Below, piece after piece: positions 1-8,504 of a stretch of 64,000 nt of DNA. Position numbers and translations under genes: made by a program. The notes beneath the pieces were generated by a model. That model did not search any database and was not told where the DNA came from. It saw only the letters and a program-made list of their open reading frames with translations. Position 1 is the stretch's first letter; each line of letters begins with the position of its first letter. The stretch comes from WTFY01 sp965203725 (GTDB taxonomy: Bacteria > Pseudomonadota > Gammaproteobacteria > UBA4575): assembly GCA_965203725.1 (NCBI GenBank), contig CBDBDH010000002.1:372001-436000 (forward strand), given 5' to 3'.

Positions 1-1
1 C

Positions 2-391
2 CTGTTCGAGGAGCGCTGCGAGGAGATGGTGATCGTCAAGGACGTGGAATTCTACTCGCTGTGCGAGCATCACATCCTGCCGTTCTACGGCCGTGCGCAC
101 ATCGGCTACCTGCCCAGGGAGCGCGTCATCGGCCTGAGCAAGATCGCGCGCGTGGTGGACGTGTTCGCAAGGCGCCTGCAGGTCCAGGAAAGGCTGACGA
201 CGCAGATCGCGACTGGCCTGCAGGAGGTGCTCGATGCACACGGCGTCGCCGTGGTGCTCGAGGCCAGCCATTTCTGCATGATCATGCGCGGCGTGCAGAA
301 GCAAAACAGCAAAACGGTGACCAGCTCCATGCTCGGGGCCTTCCGCGAGGACTCCCGCTCACGCGCCGAATTCATGGAACTGATCCGCTGA
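2..391 (+). CDS. folE: GTP cyclohydrolase I, 3' part (5' end outside window)
   Basis: Converts GTP to dihydroneopterin triphosphate, the first step of folate/pterin synthesis in the cytosol. The reading frame is open from base 2, so the N-terminus lies left of the window. About 129 residues are visible, the catalytic C-terminal domain. The zinc-binding signatures are present: CEHH (bases 62-73) and the later HFC motif near base 270, plus the family segment RVVDVFARRLQVQERLT. The gene ends at a TGA with no obvious terminator before the converging gene at 438. Family assignment is secure; only the start is missing. Confidence 0.95.
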   Translation: MFEERCEEMVIVKDVEFYSLCEHHILPFYGRAHIGYLPRERVIGLSKIARVVDVFARRLQVQERLTTQIATGLQEVLDAHGVAVVLEASHFCMIMRGVQKQNSKTVTSSMLGAFREDSRSRAEFMELIR

Positions 392-437
392 CACGGCGAA
401 CTCACGGGACCGTGGTCCCGCAGGCCCCGGCAACGGG

Positions 438-737
438 CTAGGGCAGGACCCGCTTGAACGGCTTGACTACCACCTGTTCATAGACCCCGGCTTCGATGTA
501 GGGATCGGCATCGGCCCACGCCTCGGCGGCCTGCTGGGACTCGAACTCCGCGATGATCAGGCTGCCCGTGAACCCGGCCTCTCCCGGGTCGGGGCTGTCC
601 ACGGCCGGGTGGGGGCCCGCCAGCACCAGGCGGCCCTGGTTTTTCAGCTCGTCCAGGCGCGCGATATGCTGGTCCCGGACCGACTTTCGCCGAGCTAGAC
701 TGTCCGCTACATCCTGGCTGATAATGGCATAAAGCAT
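438..737 (-). CDS. YciI-like protein
   Basis: A 99-residue protein of the YciI/YCII fold (ferredoxin-like alpha/beta domain). The N-terminus MLYAIISQDVADSL, the central RLVLAGPHP with its His-Pro pair, and the C-terminal ADPYIEAGVYEQV are typical of the family. Members are small soluble dimers. Some dehalogenase-like relatives use a conserved His-Asp, but the cellular role of most is unknown. It stands alone, converging on folE and diverging from the gene at 947. No more specific function can be read from the sequence. Confidence 0.85.
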   Translation of the reverse strand: MLYAIISQDVADSLARRKSVRDQHIARLDELKNQGRLVLAGPHPAVDSPDPGEAGFTGSLIIAEFESQQAAEAWADADPYIEAGVYEQVVVKPFKRVLP

Positions 738-914
738 GAGGGTTCATTCAGGGGCACCGGCTGTCCGGTGTCTCGGGCGAGCCCGGCCCCGCAAATATTT
801 TGTCGCGCAAAGGATAGCAGATAAGCGCTCACGTACCCACACAGCGTTCACGGCCCAGGCCATGGGCGGGTCCTGCCTGGCGGTTTTGTGCGACCGGGCC
901 GCGGTTCATGCGGG

Positions 915-920
915 TATAAT
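915..920 (+). promoter_or_regulatory. -10 box upstream of the YciO-like gene
   Basis: TATAAT preceded by GGG, 26 bases before the ATG at 947. No convincing -35 box is visible. Inferred from consensus alone. Confidence 0.35.
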
Positions 921-946
921 CCGCTCACAGCCATCGCCTCTTCATC

Positions 947-1576
947 ATGTCCCAGTATTTCGTCATTCACCCCAAACGGGCGCAGAAACGCCTGATCCAG
1001 CGCGCCGTGCAGATCATCGACCAGGGCGGGCTGATCGTGTACCCGACCGACTCCTGTTATGCGCTCGGCTGCCACATCGGCGACAAGCATGCCATGCAGA
1101 GAATCCGCAGGATTCGCCAGGTCGATGAAAAACACCACTTCACCCTGGTCTGCCGCGACCTGTCGGAACTGTCCACCTACGCCATGGTGGACAACAGTGC
1201 CTACCGGCTCATGAAGCGCTGTACCCCGGGGCCGTACACCTTCTTGCTGAAGGCGACCCACGAGGTGCCGCGGCGCCTGCTGTCGCCCAGGCGCCGCACC
1301 ATCGGGCTGAGGGTGCCCGAGCATGCGGTGGCCCTGCAGCTGTGTGAAGAGCTCGGCGGGCCGCTGATGAGCAGCACGCTGATCCTGCCCGGCGAGGCGG
1401 AGCCCATGTCGGACCCGCAGGCCATGCGCGAGCGCCTCGAGCACGTGGTGGACCTGGTGATCGACGGGGGCTATTGCGGTGTGCAGGCCACCACGGTCAT
1501 CAACCTGACCACGGACAGCCCCACCATCGAGCGCCAGGGGAAAGGGGATACGGGCTGGCTGGAGGATGCCGGTTAA
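947..1576 (+). CDS. Sua5/YciO/YrdC family protein (YciO-like)
   Basis: A 209-residue YrdC-fold protein. The family includes TsaC/Sua5, which make threonylcarbamoyl-AMP for tRNA t6A37. The N-terminal GGLIVYPTDSCYALGC, the KHHFTLVCRDLSELSTY segment and GLRVPEH match the YciO branch, whose exact role is less certain than TsaC. A single domain fills the protein, without the C-terminal Sua5 domain. The stop TAA overlaps a possible upstream ATG of the protease gene (TAATG at 1574), so the two are probably cotranscribed. Confidence 0.85.
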   Translation: MSQYFVIHPKRAQKRLIQRAVQIIDQGGLIVYPTDSCYALGCHIGDKHAMQRIRRIRQVDEKHHFTLVCRDLSELSTYAMVDNSAYRLMKRCTPGPYTFLLKATHEVPRRLLSPRRRTIGLRVPEHAVALQLCEELGGPLMSSTLILPGEAEPMSDPQAMRERLEHVVDLVIDGGYCGVQATTVINLTTDSPTIERQGKGDTGWLEDAG

Positions 1577-1617
1577 TGCAACTTGGCTGCGATGCGGCGT
1601 ATAATGGAAGCTCGCCG

Positions 1618-2268
1618 ATGAATGTCATGCAAACCATCGCCATCTGGGCCATCCCGGTCCTGCTGGCCATCACGCTACATGAAGTCGCGCATGGCTGGGT
1701 CGCCAAGCAGTACGGTGATCCCACGGCAGCCATCCTCGGCCGGCTGAGCCTGAATCCCTTCCGGCACATCGATCCCCTGGGCACCGTGCTGGTGCCGGTC
1801 GCGCTGCTCGTGCTGGTCGGCTTCGGCTTCGGATGGGCCAAGCCCGTGCCCGTGAATTTCGCACAACTGCGCAACCCCAGGCGGGACATGATCTGGGTGG
1901 CGGCGGCCGGTCCTGCCGCCAACCTGGTGATGGCCCTGGGCTGGGCCCTGGTCATGAAGCTGGGGCTTTCGCTGCTGGACCAGTCGCAGTGGGTGGCTGC
2001 CCCGCTGATCCTGGCCGGGCAGGCGGGGATCGTCATCAACCTGGTGCTCTGCCTGGTCAACCTGATACCCATCCCGCCGCTCGACGGCGGGCGGATCCTG
2101 GCGGGACTGGCGCCTGTGCGCTTTCTCCCGGCGCTTGAAAAAGTGGAACCCCTGGGGATGCTGATCGTGTTCGCACTGCTGGCCCTCGGCGGCCTGACGT
2201 TCATCCTGCATCCGCTGCTGCAGTTCTTTTCCTCCGTCATCGGCTGGCTGTTCGGGATCCCCGTCTGA
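1618..2268 (+). CDS. Site-2 protease family (M50) membrane metalloprotease
   Basis: A polytopic inner-membrane zinc protease of the M50 type, 216 residues. The zinc site HEVAH lies at residues 21-25 in the first membrane helix, and the second active-site motif PPLDGGR places Asp at residue 156. Four to five hydrophobic segments are visible and there is no PDZ domain, as in the compact Rip/SpoIVFB-like group. The ATG at 1618 is chosen because GGAAG lies 7 bases upstream. An alternative ATG at 1576 would add 14 unconserved-looking residues. The substrate is unknown; neighbours (YciO-like, trpS) do not reveal it. Confidence 0.88.
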   Translation: MNVMQTIAIWAIPVLLAITLHEVAHGWVAKQYGDPTAAILGRLSLNPFRHIDPLGTVLVPVALLVLVGFGFGWAKPVPVNFAQLRNPRRDMIWVAAAGPAANLVMALGWALVMKLGLSLLDQSQWVAAPLILAGQAGIVINLVLCLVNLIPIPPLDGGRILAGLAPVRFLPALEKVEPLGMLIVFALLALGGLTFILHPLLQFFSSVIGWLFGIPV

Positions 2269-2273
2269 AGCCG

Positions 2274-3491
2274 ATGAACCCGGATCCATCGCAAGGCCAG
2301 CGCGTGCTCTCCGGCATGCGCCCGACCGGGGCACTGCACCTCGGTCACCTGCACGGCGTGCTGTATAACTGGCTCGAGCTGCAGCACACGCACGAGTGCT
2401 TTTTCTTCGTCGCCGACTGGCATGCGCTGACCACCGAGTACGACAACACCCGGGCCATCTCCCAGAGCGTGATGGACATGGTGGTGGACTGGCTCGCGGT
2501 GGGCGTCAATCCGAACGCGGCCACCCTGTTCGTCCAGTCGCACATCCCGGAACATGCGGAGCTGCACCTGTTGCTGTCGATGATCACGCCGCTCGGCTGG
2601 CTGGAGCGCGTGCCGACCTACAAGGACCAGCAGGACAAGCTCAAGGAGAAGGACTTGGCCACCTACGGCTTTCTGGGCTACCCGCTTTTACAGAGTGCGG
2701 ATATTCTGGTATACAAAGCGAGTCATGTGCCGGTCGGTGAAGACCAGGTGGCGCATGTCGAGCTGACTCGCGAGGTGGCACGGAGGTTCAATTTCCTGTA
2801 TGGGAAGGCACCGGATTTCGAGGAGAGGGCGAAGCTTGCCATTGCCAAGATCGGCAAGAAGAATGCCAGGCTGTACCGCCAGTACCGCAAGCGGTACCAG
2901 GAACAGGGAGACCAGGAGTCCTTGGAGATAGCGCATGCCTTGCTGCAGGGCCAGCAGAACATCTCGGTCAGCGACCGGGAGTGCCTGTTCGGCTACCTGC
3001 GAGGCGAAGGGAAAACCATCCTGCCCGAGCCCCGGCCCCTGCTGGCCAAGACCCTGAAGATGGCCGGCCTGGACGGGCAGAAGATGTCGAAGTCCTACCA
3101 GAACACCATTTCCCTGCGCGAAGAGGCGGCCGTGACCGAAAAGAAAATCCGCACCATGCCGACCGACCCGTCCCGGGTGAAGCGCACCGACCCCGGCGAC
3201 CCGCAAAAGTGCCCGGTCTGGCCACTGCACAAGATCTATTCCTCCGACGAGGTCAGGCACTGGGTGCAGGAAGGCTGTCGCAGTGCCGGCATCGGCTGCA
3301 TCGAGTGCAAGCAGCCCGTCATCGATGCGGTCGAGTCCGAACTCGGGCCGATCCGTGAGCGTGCCCGCGAGTACCAGCAGGATGCATCCACCGTGCGCGG
3401 CATCATCCGGGAGGGCTGTGACAGGGCGCGCGATGTGGCACGCGCCACGCTGGACGATGTCAAGGAAGCCATCGGGATCGCCTACGGGTAG
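2274..3491 (+). CDS. trpS: Tryptophan-tRNA ligase
   Basis: Class I aminoacyl-tRNA synthetase charging tRNA-Trp. The HIGH-type motif HLGHLHG is near residue 22 and KMSKS is at residues 270-274. At 405 residues it is longer than the usual 330-340. The extra length includes a charged segment, about residues 185-250 (IGKKNARLYRQYRKRYQEQ), before KMSKS. The long form is known in several proteobacteria, so this is not a fusion artefact. The ATG lies 5 bases after the protease stop; scpA follows after 7 bases, suggesting one operon through rluB. Confidence 0.95.
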   Translation: MNPDPSQGQRVLSGMRPTGALHLGHLHGVLYNWLELQHTHECFFFVADWHALTTEYDNTRAISQSVMDMVVDWLAVGVNPNAATLFVQSHIPEHAELHLLLSMITPLGWLERVPTYKDQQDKLKEKDLATYGFLGYPLLQSADILVYKASHVPVGEDQVAHVELTREVARRFNFLYGKAPDFEERAKLAIAKIGKKNARLYRQYRKRYQEQGDQESLEIAHALLQGQQNISVSDRECLFGYLRGEGKTILPEPRPLLAKTLKMAGLDGQKMSKSYQNTISLREEAAVTEKKIRTMPTDPSRVKRTDPGDPQKCPVWPLHKIYSSDEVRHWVQEGCRSAGIGCIECKQPVIDAVESELGPIRERAREYQQDASTVRGIIREGCDRARDVARATLDDVKEAIGIAYG

Positions 3492-3498
3492 CCCTGCC

Positions 3499-4338
3499 AT
3501 GGGAAAAGCCGACACCCAGTCCCCGGACCACCCGCAAGCGGAACTGCCGTTTGCCGTCGTCAAGGGCGAGCCGATCACGGTTCCCCCGGAAGACCTGTAC
3601 ATTCCTCCCGATGCCCTGGAGATTTTCCTGGACGCCTTCGAGGGCCCGCTGGACCTGTTGCTGTACCTGATCAAGCGTCAGAACCTGGATATCGTGGCCC
3701 TGCCCATCCTGCAGATCACGCAGCAGTACATGGAATACATCGGCCTGATGAAGGAGTTGCGCCTGGAGCTGGCCGCCGAGTACCTGGTCATGGCCGCCAT
3801 GCTGGCGGAGATCAAGTCCCGCCTGCTGCTGCCCCAGCCCTCCATCGAGGAAGACGAGGCCGATCCGCGCTCCGAGCTGATCCGCCGGTTGCAGGAGTAC
3901 GAACGGTTCAAGCAGGCCTCGGAGCAGATCGATGCGCTGCCGCGCATGCACCGGGATACGTTCGGGGTGTCCGTCATCCAGACCGAACACCACCTCGAGC
4001 GGCCCCGCCCGGACGTGGACTTCAAGGAACTGCTGTTCGCCTTCCAGGAAGTCATGCAGCGCGCGCAGATGTTTGCCAGTCACCATATCGAGCGCGAGCG
4101 GCTGTCGGTCCGGGAGCGGATGTCCAGCATACTGAGCCTGCTGGGCGTGGAGGATTTTGTCGAGTTCCCCAGGCTGTTTGATCCGCAGGAAGGGCGCGGC
4201 GCGGTCATCGTGACGTTCCTGGCCTTGCTGGAACTGCTGAAAAGCCACGCCATTGAACTGGTCCAGTCCAAGCCCTTTGCCCCCATCTATGTCAAGCCGG
4301 CGGTCCAGCGCCCCGTGGAGGAGCACAGCGATGAATGA
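3499..4338 (+). CDS. scpA: Segregation and condensation protein A (kleisin)
   Basis: ScpA bridges SMC heads in the Smc-ScpAB condensin-like complex used in chromosome segregation. The hallmark N-terminal motif FEGPLDLLLYLIKRQNLDI is present, followed by the helical body and the C-terminal winged-helix region (FLALLELLKSHAIEL). It is 279 residues from the ATG at 3499; the open frame extends further upstream inside trpS, but that part is shadow. The stop overlaps the scpB start by 8 bases, indicating translational coupling. No smc gene is in the window. Confidence 0.95.
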   Translation: MGKADTQSPDHPQAELPFAVVKGEPITVPPEDLYIPPDALEIFLDAFEGPLDLLLYLIKRQNLDIVALPILQITQQYMEYIGLMKELRLELAAEYLVMAAMLAEIKSRLLLPQPSIEEDEADPRSELIRRLQEYERFKQASEQIDALPRMHRDTFGVSVIQTEHHLERPRPDVDFKELLFAFQEVMQRAQMFASHHIERERLSVRERMSSILSLLGVEDFVEFPRLFDPQEGRGAVIVTFLALLELLKSHAIELVQSKPFAPIYVKPAVQRPVEEHSDE

Positions 4339-4972
4339 TACCGAAGTCAAACGAGTCATCGAAGCGTCCCTGATGGCCGCCGATGGCGCCTTGAGCATAG
4401 ACCGGCTGATGCGCCTGTTCGAGCAGGATGCGGACCAGCCGACCCGGGCCCAGATCAGGGCGGCCATTGCCAGCCTGCAGGAGGAATGCGAGGGCCGCGG
4501 CGTCGAGCTTCGCAAGGTGGCGAGCGGCTGGCGTTACCAGACCCGCGCCGACGTGCAGCCCTGGGTGGCGCGCCTGTGGCAGGAAAAACCGCCGCGCTAT
4601 TCACGGGCCCTGCTCGAGACCCTGTCGCTGATCGTGTACCGACAGCCGATCACGCGAGGAGAGATCGAGGAGGTGCGCGGGGTGAGCGTCAGCAGCAACA
4701 TCATCAAGACCCTGCTTGAGCGCGAGTGGGTACGCGTGGTGGGACACAAGGAAGTTCCCGGGCGCCCGGCCCTGTACGGCAGCACCCAGCAGTTCCTCGA
4801 TTACTTCAACCTGAAGTCGCTGGACGAGATGCCCAGCCTGGCCGAGCTGAAGGATCTGGACCTGGCGCATCCGGAACTGGATTTGCCGCGCCCGCAAAAA
4901 GATGAAGCATCCCCCTTGCGCGTGGTGGCGGACTCCGGGGATCTGGTGGAGGCCCAGGAAACCCGTCATTGA
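4331..4972 (+). CDS. scpB: Segregation and condensation protein B
   Basis: Partner of ScpA: a pair of winged-helix domains that dimerises and binds the kleisin. The conserved run LLETLSLIVYRQPITRGEIE followed by RGV and PGRPALYGST is diagnostic. It has 213 residues from the ATG at 4331, inside the end of scpA. The C-terminal 40 residues are acidic and low-complexity. The stop TGA overlaps the TTG start of rluB, so scpA-scpB-rluB are translationally linked, a common bacterial arrangement. Confidence 0.95.
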   Translation: MNDTEVKRVIEASLMAADGALSIDRLMRLFEQDADQPTRAQIRAAIASLQEECEGRGVELRKVASGWRYQTRADVQPWVARLWQEKPPRYSRALLETLSLIVYRQPITRGEIEEVRGVSVSSNIIKTLLEREWVRVVGHKEVPGRPALYGSTQQFLDYFNLKSLDEMPSLAELKDLDLAHPELDLPRPQKDEASPLRVVADSGDLVEAQETRH

Positions 4973-5760
4973 CTTCGCGCCCGCTGGTCTCACCAGGAGC
5001 ACCGCAGCTGTCACAACGCATTCAAAAGCGACTGGCCCACCTGGGGATTGCCTCGCGCCGGCAGATTGAGAGCTGGATTGCCTCGGGCGAGGTGCTGGTC
5101 GACGGTGAGCGCTGCCTGCCGGGGCAGCACATCGAAGGCCACGAGAGGGTTTCGGTATGCGGCACCCCGGTGGACCTGCACGCGCGCGTGCCCACCCGGG
5201 TCCTCCTGTACCACAAGCCCCTCGGCGAGATCGTCACCCGCAGCGACACGCAACAGCGCGCCACGGTTTTCGAGCGCCTGCCGGCGCTGGATTCGGGTCG
5301 CTGGGTGGCGGTCGGGCGCCTGGACCTCAACACCACGGGCCTGCTGCTGCTGACCACCGACGGTGCGCTGGCCCATGCACTGATGCACCCCGCCGGCGGC
5401 CTCGAGCGCGAATACCGCGTGCGTGTCCGCGGAACCATCACCCGGGAGATGATCTCCAGGCTGCAGTCCGGTGTGCGCCTCGAGGACGGCGTGGCGCGCC
5501 TGGCCGTGCGGGATGTGCAGGCGTCTGCGGGCACCAACACCTGGTGCCGGGTCGTGCTGACAGAGGGGCGAAACCGCGTGGTGCGCAGGCTGTGGGAGTC
5601 CCAGGGGCTGGAGGTCAGCCGCCTGGTCCGGGTACGTTTCGGCCCGCAGGTGCTGCCGGATATGCTGCGGGCGGGCGCGCAGCTCGAGCTGTCACCCGCC
5701 CAGGTCGGGCAGCTGTACCGCGCCACCGGCCAAGGCCCGAGCCATGCGCAAGACCAGTGA
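4969..5760 (+). CDS. rluB: 23S rRNA pseudouridine synthase, RluB/RsuA family
   Basis: An S4 RNA-binding domain (residues about 15-60, RIQKRLAHLGIASRRQIES) is followed by a pseudouridine synthase domain with GRLDLNTTGLLLLTTDG. Asp119 is the catalytic aspartate. RluB modifies U2605 of 23S rRNA in E. coli; position next to scpB favours RluB over RluE/RluF. A TTG start at 4969 overlapping the scpB stop is the only start that retains the N-terminal S4 region. There is no long basic C-terminal tail as in some RluB proteins. Confidence 0.9.
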   Translation: MTSRPLVSPGAPQLSQRIQKRLAHLGIASRRQIESWIASGEVLVDGERCLPGQHIEGHERVSVCGTPVDLHARVPTRVLLYHKPLGEIVTRSDTQQRATVFERLPALDSGRWVAVGRLDLNTTGLLLLTTDGALAHALMHPAGGLEREYRVRVRGTITREMISRLQSGVRLEDGVARLAVRDVQASAGTNTWCRVVLTEGRNRVVRRLWESQGLEVSRLVRVRFGPQVLPDMLRAGAQLELSPAQVGQLYRATGQGPSHAQDQ

Positions 5761-6433
5761 TCCGGGCCGGCGCACCCGAAGGCGGTGGGCGGTGCGGGCG
5801 CACGCGGCCTTGCTGGAGCAGCACGGCCCCCAGCGCTGGTGGCCGGCCGAGGGCCGGTTTGAAATCATGGTCGGGTCCATCCTCACGCAAAACACGGCCT
5901 GGAGGAACGTCGAGAAGGCCGTCGCCAACCTGAAGGCGGCCGACATGCTGTGCGCCGAGGCCATCGCCGAGGCCGAGCCCGAAGTGCTGGCGCAACTGAT
6001 CCGCCCGTCCGGCTATTTCAACGTGAAGGCCCGCCGGCTCGGATATTTCTGTGTCTGGTATGTGCGTGCAGGCAAATATCGAAAGCTGCGCTACTGGCCC
6101 ACGCGGCGGTTGCGAGAAGCCCTGCTGGGGGTGCACGGAGTGGGTCACGAGACCGCCGATGACATCCTGCTGTACGCCTTTCACCGGCCAGTGTTCGTGA
6201 TCGATGCCTACACGCGCAGGATCTTCGCCCGCCTGGGGACCATCCGGGGGAACGAGGCCTACGATGAGCTTCGTGCGGTCTTCGAGCACCAGCTTGTCAA
6301 GCGCCCCGCGGTCTATGCAGAGTTCCACGCCCTGATCGTGCGCCATGGCCATGCAGTCTGCCGGCCTGCGCCGAGGTGCGGGGACTGCCGTCTGAACGCG
6401 ATGTGCCGGTTTCACCGGCATCAGCCGGTGTAG
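5744..6433 (+). CDS. HhH-GPD DNA glycosylase with Fe-S loop (COG2231-like)
   Basis: A 229-residue relative of endonuclease III. The segment MVGSILTQNTAWRNVEKA and the HhH motif GVHGVGHETADDILLY lead to VIDAYTRR, in which Asp154 is the conserved catalytic aspartate. Four C-terminal cysteines in CRPAPRCGDCRLNAMC would hold a 4Fe-4S cluster. The Lys that makes Nth bifunctional is Glu136 here, so a pure glycosylase without lyase activity is inferred. The start overlaps the rluB stop by 17 bases; the 3' end overlaps the converging SDR gene by 13 bases. Confidence 0.82.
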   Translation: MRKTSDPGRRTRRRWAVRAHAALLEQHGPQRWWPAEGRFEIMVGSILTQNTAWRNVEKAVANLKAADMLCAEAIAEAEPEVLAQLIRPSGYFNVKARRLGYFCVWYVRAGKYRKLRYWPTRRLREALLGVHGVGHETADDILLYAFHRPVFVIDAYTRRIFARLGTIRGNEAYDELRAVFEHQLVKRPAVYAEFHALIVRHGHAVCRPAPRCGDCRLNAMCRFHRHQPV

Positions 6434-7179
6434 TCGGGATTCACCTTGTAGTTGGCACCCGTGGTGCCCCGGCTGTCCGGCCCGATGAAGTACAGGTAGG
6501 GCGCGGTGATGTCTTGCGGCTGGGCATAGGAATGCGGGTCGATGCCGGGGAAATGTGCGGTCCGGAGCTTGGTGCACACCGGCGCCGGGTCCACGCCGTT
6601 CACGCGGATGGGCTTGTCGCCGTCGAGCTCGTGCGCCAGCACCTCCATGAGCCCCAGCAGTGCGGACTTGGCCACGGCATAGGCGCCCCAGTACGCACTC
6701 GAGCATGCGTGGTTGGAGAACACGATGCTGGGGTCCGGGGAGGATTCCAGTCGTGGAATGCAGCTTCGAACCAGCAGGAACGCCGCATGCTGGTTGATGG
6801 TCACGGTGCGAAGCCAGGTGTCCAGCGGATAGTTTCTCAGGCCCTGCAGGGCGGCGACGAAGCCCGCGTTGATCACCAGCGAATCCGGCGCACAGTCCTG
6901 CTTGTCCAAGAATTCCGCAAAGCGCAGGTAATCGATTTCCCCCGAGCGCGCGTGATCCATCGCGTAGTGCAGGTGGGCCGGCCCGGACTCCCGGGTCAGC
7001 TGTCGGCACAGCCCCTCCAGCTTGCGCTCGTTCCTGGACATCAGCAGGAGCCGGGCCCCGTGTGCGGCGCACGCCGAGGCAAGCGCCTGGCCGATGCCGC
7101 CGGTGGCCCCGCTGATGAGCACCAGGCGGCCTTCCAGGGCGCCCGCGTCCATGCGGTAATCGTTAAGCTGCAGGTCCAA
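6421..7179 (-). CDS. Short-chain dehydrogenase/reductase (YciK-like)
   Basis: A 252-residue Rossmann-fold SDR. The cofactor motif GATGGIGQA is near residue 25, NAG follows in VINAGF, and the active site is Ser in SNHACSS with YAVAKSA (Tyr-x3-Lys). YciK-type SDRs are often found near gph and ubiG, as here, but their substrate is not known. The gene is the last of a minus-strand group ubiG-gph-rmuC-SDR, separated from rmuC by about 23 bases. Its C-terminus overlaps the glycosylase gene on the other strand. Confidence 0.85.
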   Translation of the reverse strand: MDLQLNDYRMDAGALEGRLVLISGATGGIGQALASACAAHGARLLLMSRNERKLEGLCRQLTRESGPAHLHYAMDHARSGEIDYLRFAEFLDKQDCAPDSLVINAGFVAALQGLRNYPLDTWLRTVTINQHAAFLLVRSCIPRLESSPDPSIVFSNHACSSAYWGAYAVAKSALLGLMEVLAHELDGDKPIRVNGVDPAPVCTKLRTAHFPGIDPHSYAQPQDITAPYLYFIGPDSRGTTGANYKVNPDYTG

Positions 7180-7202
7180 GACGGGTGAAGTCCGGCTGAC
7201 CC

Positions 7203-8492
7203 CTAGGCATGGCCGGCCTTGTCCTTGGAGCGCGTGGACGCTTCGACCATTTTCACTTCGGGGATCTCTTTTTTCTTCTCGATGCCCAGTTCACCGAACT
7301 TTCGTGCACCGGGCAGCACCTGCCGGTCCAGCGAGCCGGTCGCCTTGTTGAACTGCTCGACGCTGGCATCCAGGCTCTTGCCCAGTTTCTGCAGGTGTCC
7401 CACGAAGGTGGCCAGGCGCTTGTACAATTCCTCGCCCAGCCTGCGGATCTCCTCGGCGTTTTTCGCAACCGACTGCTGGCGCCATCCGAAGGCCACCGCG
7501 CGAAGCAGGGCGATGATGCTGGTGGGGGTGGCGAGGATCACCTTGTTGGCCAGCGCATCTTCGAGCAACTGCGGGTCCAGTTCGAGGGCTGCGGCGAGGA
7601 ACTGCTCGCCGGGGATGAACAGCACGACGAAGTCCGGGGAATGGCTGAACTGGTTCCAGTAGGCCTTGCTGGCCAGCTCGCGCATGCGCTCTCGCACATT
7701 GCGCGCATGCCGGTGCAGCAACTCCTCGCGCTCCTTGGCGTCCTGGGCCTGACCCGCGCTCAGGTAGGCATCCAGCGGGGTCTTCGCATCCACGATCAGC
7801 TCCCGTTGGTCCGGCATGCGCACCACCATGTCCGGGCGCATGCGCCGCTCATCCTCCTCGCCTGACTGCTGTTCGTAGAAGTCGCAGTAACTGACCATGC
7901 CCGCCAGCTCGACCACCCGCCGCAGCGTCAGCTCGCCCCACTGCCCGCGCACCTCGGGACGGCGCAGGGCCTGCACCAGGTTCTGGGTCTCCGCGCGCAG
8001 CTCGCTTTGCGACTCGTTGATCTGGCGCAGATGCTGCGTCAGTGAGCCGAACGACTCCTTGCGTTCCTTCTCGATCGCGCGGATCTGGGACTCCGTCTGT
8101 TTCAGGGCCTCGTTGATGGGCTGCAGCAGGGTCTCGATGGCCTTTTCCTTTTTCTCGAGACTGGCTTCCGCCTGGATCTGGTATTGCGACAGCTTCTCCT
8201 TGGCCAGCCTGAGGAAATTCTCGTTGTTGGATTGCAGGGCCTGCTGCGACAGGCTCGAGAAGGTCTGCTGCAACTGCAGGCTTACCGCCTCGATGCTTTC
8301 CAGCTTCTCGGCATGGCGTTCTTTTTCGAGTTCGAGCTGTAGGTTCAGGCGCTGGACCTCGGCCTGCAGGGCATCGAGGGCCCTGCGCTTTCGAACATGC
8401 GCAAGCCACGCCCCCAGCAGCGCCCCGAGCACGAACAGGCCGGCACCGAGCAGGGCCGCAAGGCCGGGATGCAGGAGATCCGCAACGGGCAT
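7203..8492 (-). CDS. rmuC: DNA recombination protein RmuC
   Basis: RmuC proteins limit inversions at short inverted repeats and are predicted nuclease-like factors. The order is one N-terminal membrane helix (ALLGAGLFVLGALLGAW), a long coiled coil (about residues 35-180, rich in Leu/Glu/Gln/Lys) and a C-terminal PD-(D/E)XK-like domain with RPDMVVRMPDQRELIVDAK. The Asp...Asp-Ala-Lys arrangement fits the restriction-endonuclease fold. Length 429 residues is normal. It is 12 bases downstream of gph on the same strand. Confidence 0.93.
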   Translation of the reverse strand: MPVADLLHPGLAALLGAGLFVLGALLGAWLAHVRKRRALDALQAEVQRLNLQLELEKERHAEKLESIEAVSLQLQQTFSSLSQQALQSNNENFLRLAKEKLSQYQIQAEASLEKKEKAIETLLQPINEALKQTESQIRAIEKERKESFGSLTQHLRQINESQSELRAETQNLVQALRRPEVRGQWGELTLRRVVELAGMVSYCDFYEQQSGEEDERRMRPDMVVRMPDQRELIVDAKTPLDAYLSAGQAQDAKEREELLHRHARNVRERMRELASKAYWNQFSHSPDFVVLFIPGEQFLAAALELDPQLLEDALANKVILATPTSIIALLRAVAFGWRQQSVAKNAEEIRRLGEELYKRLATFVGHLQKLGKSLDASVEQFNKATGSLDRQVLPGARKFGELGIEKKKEIPEVKMVEASTRSKDKAGHA

Positions 8493-8504
8493 GACGGCAG
8501 GCGC

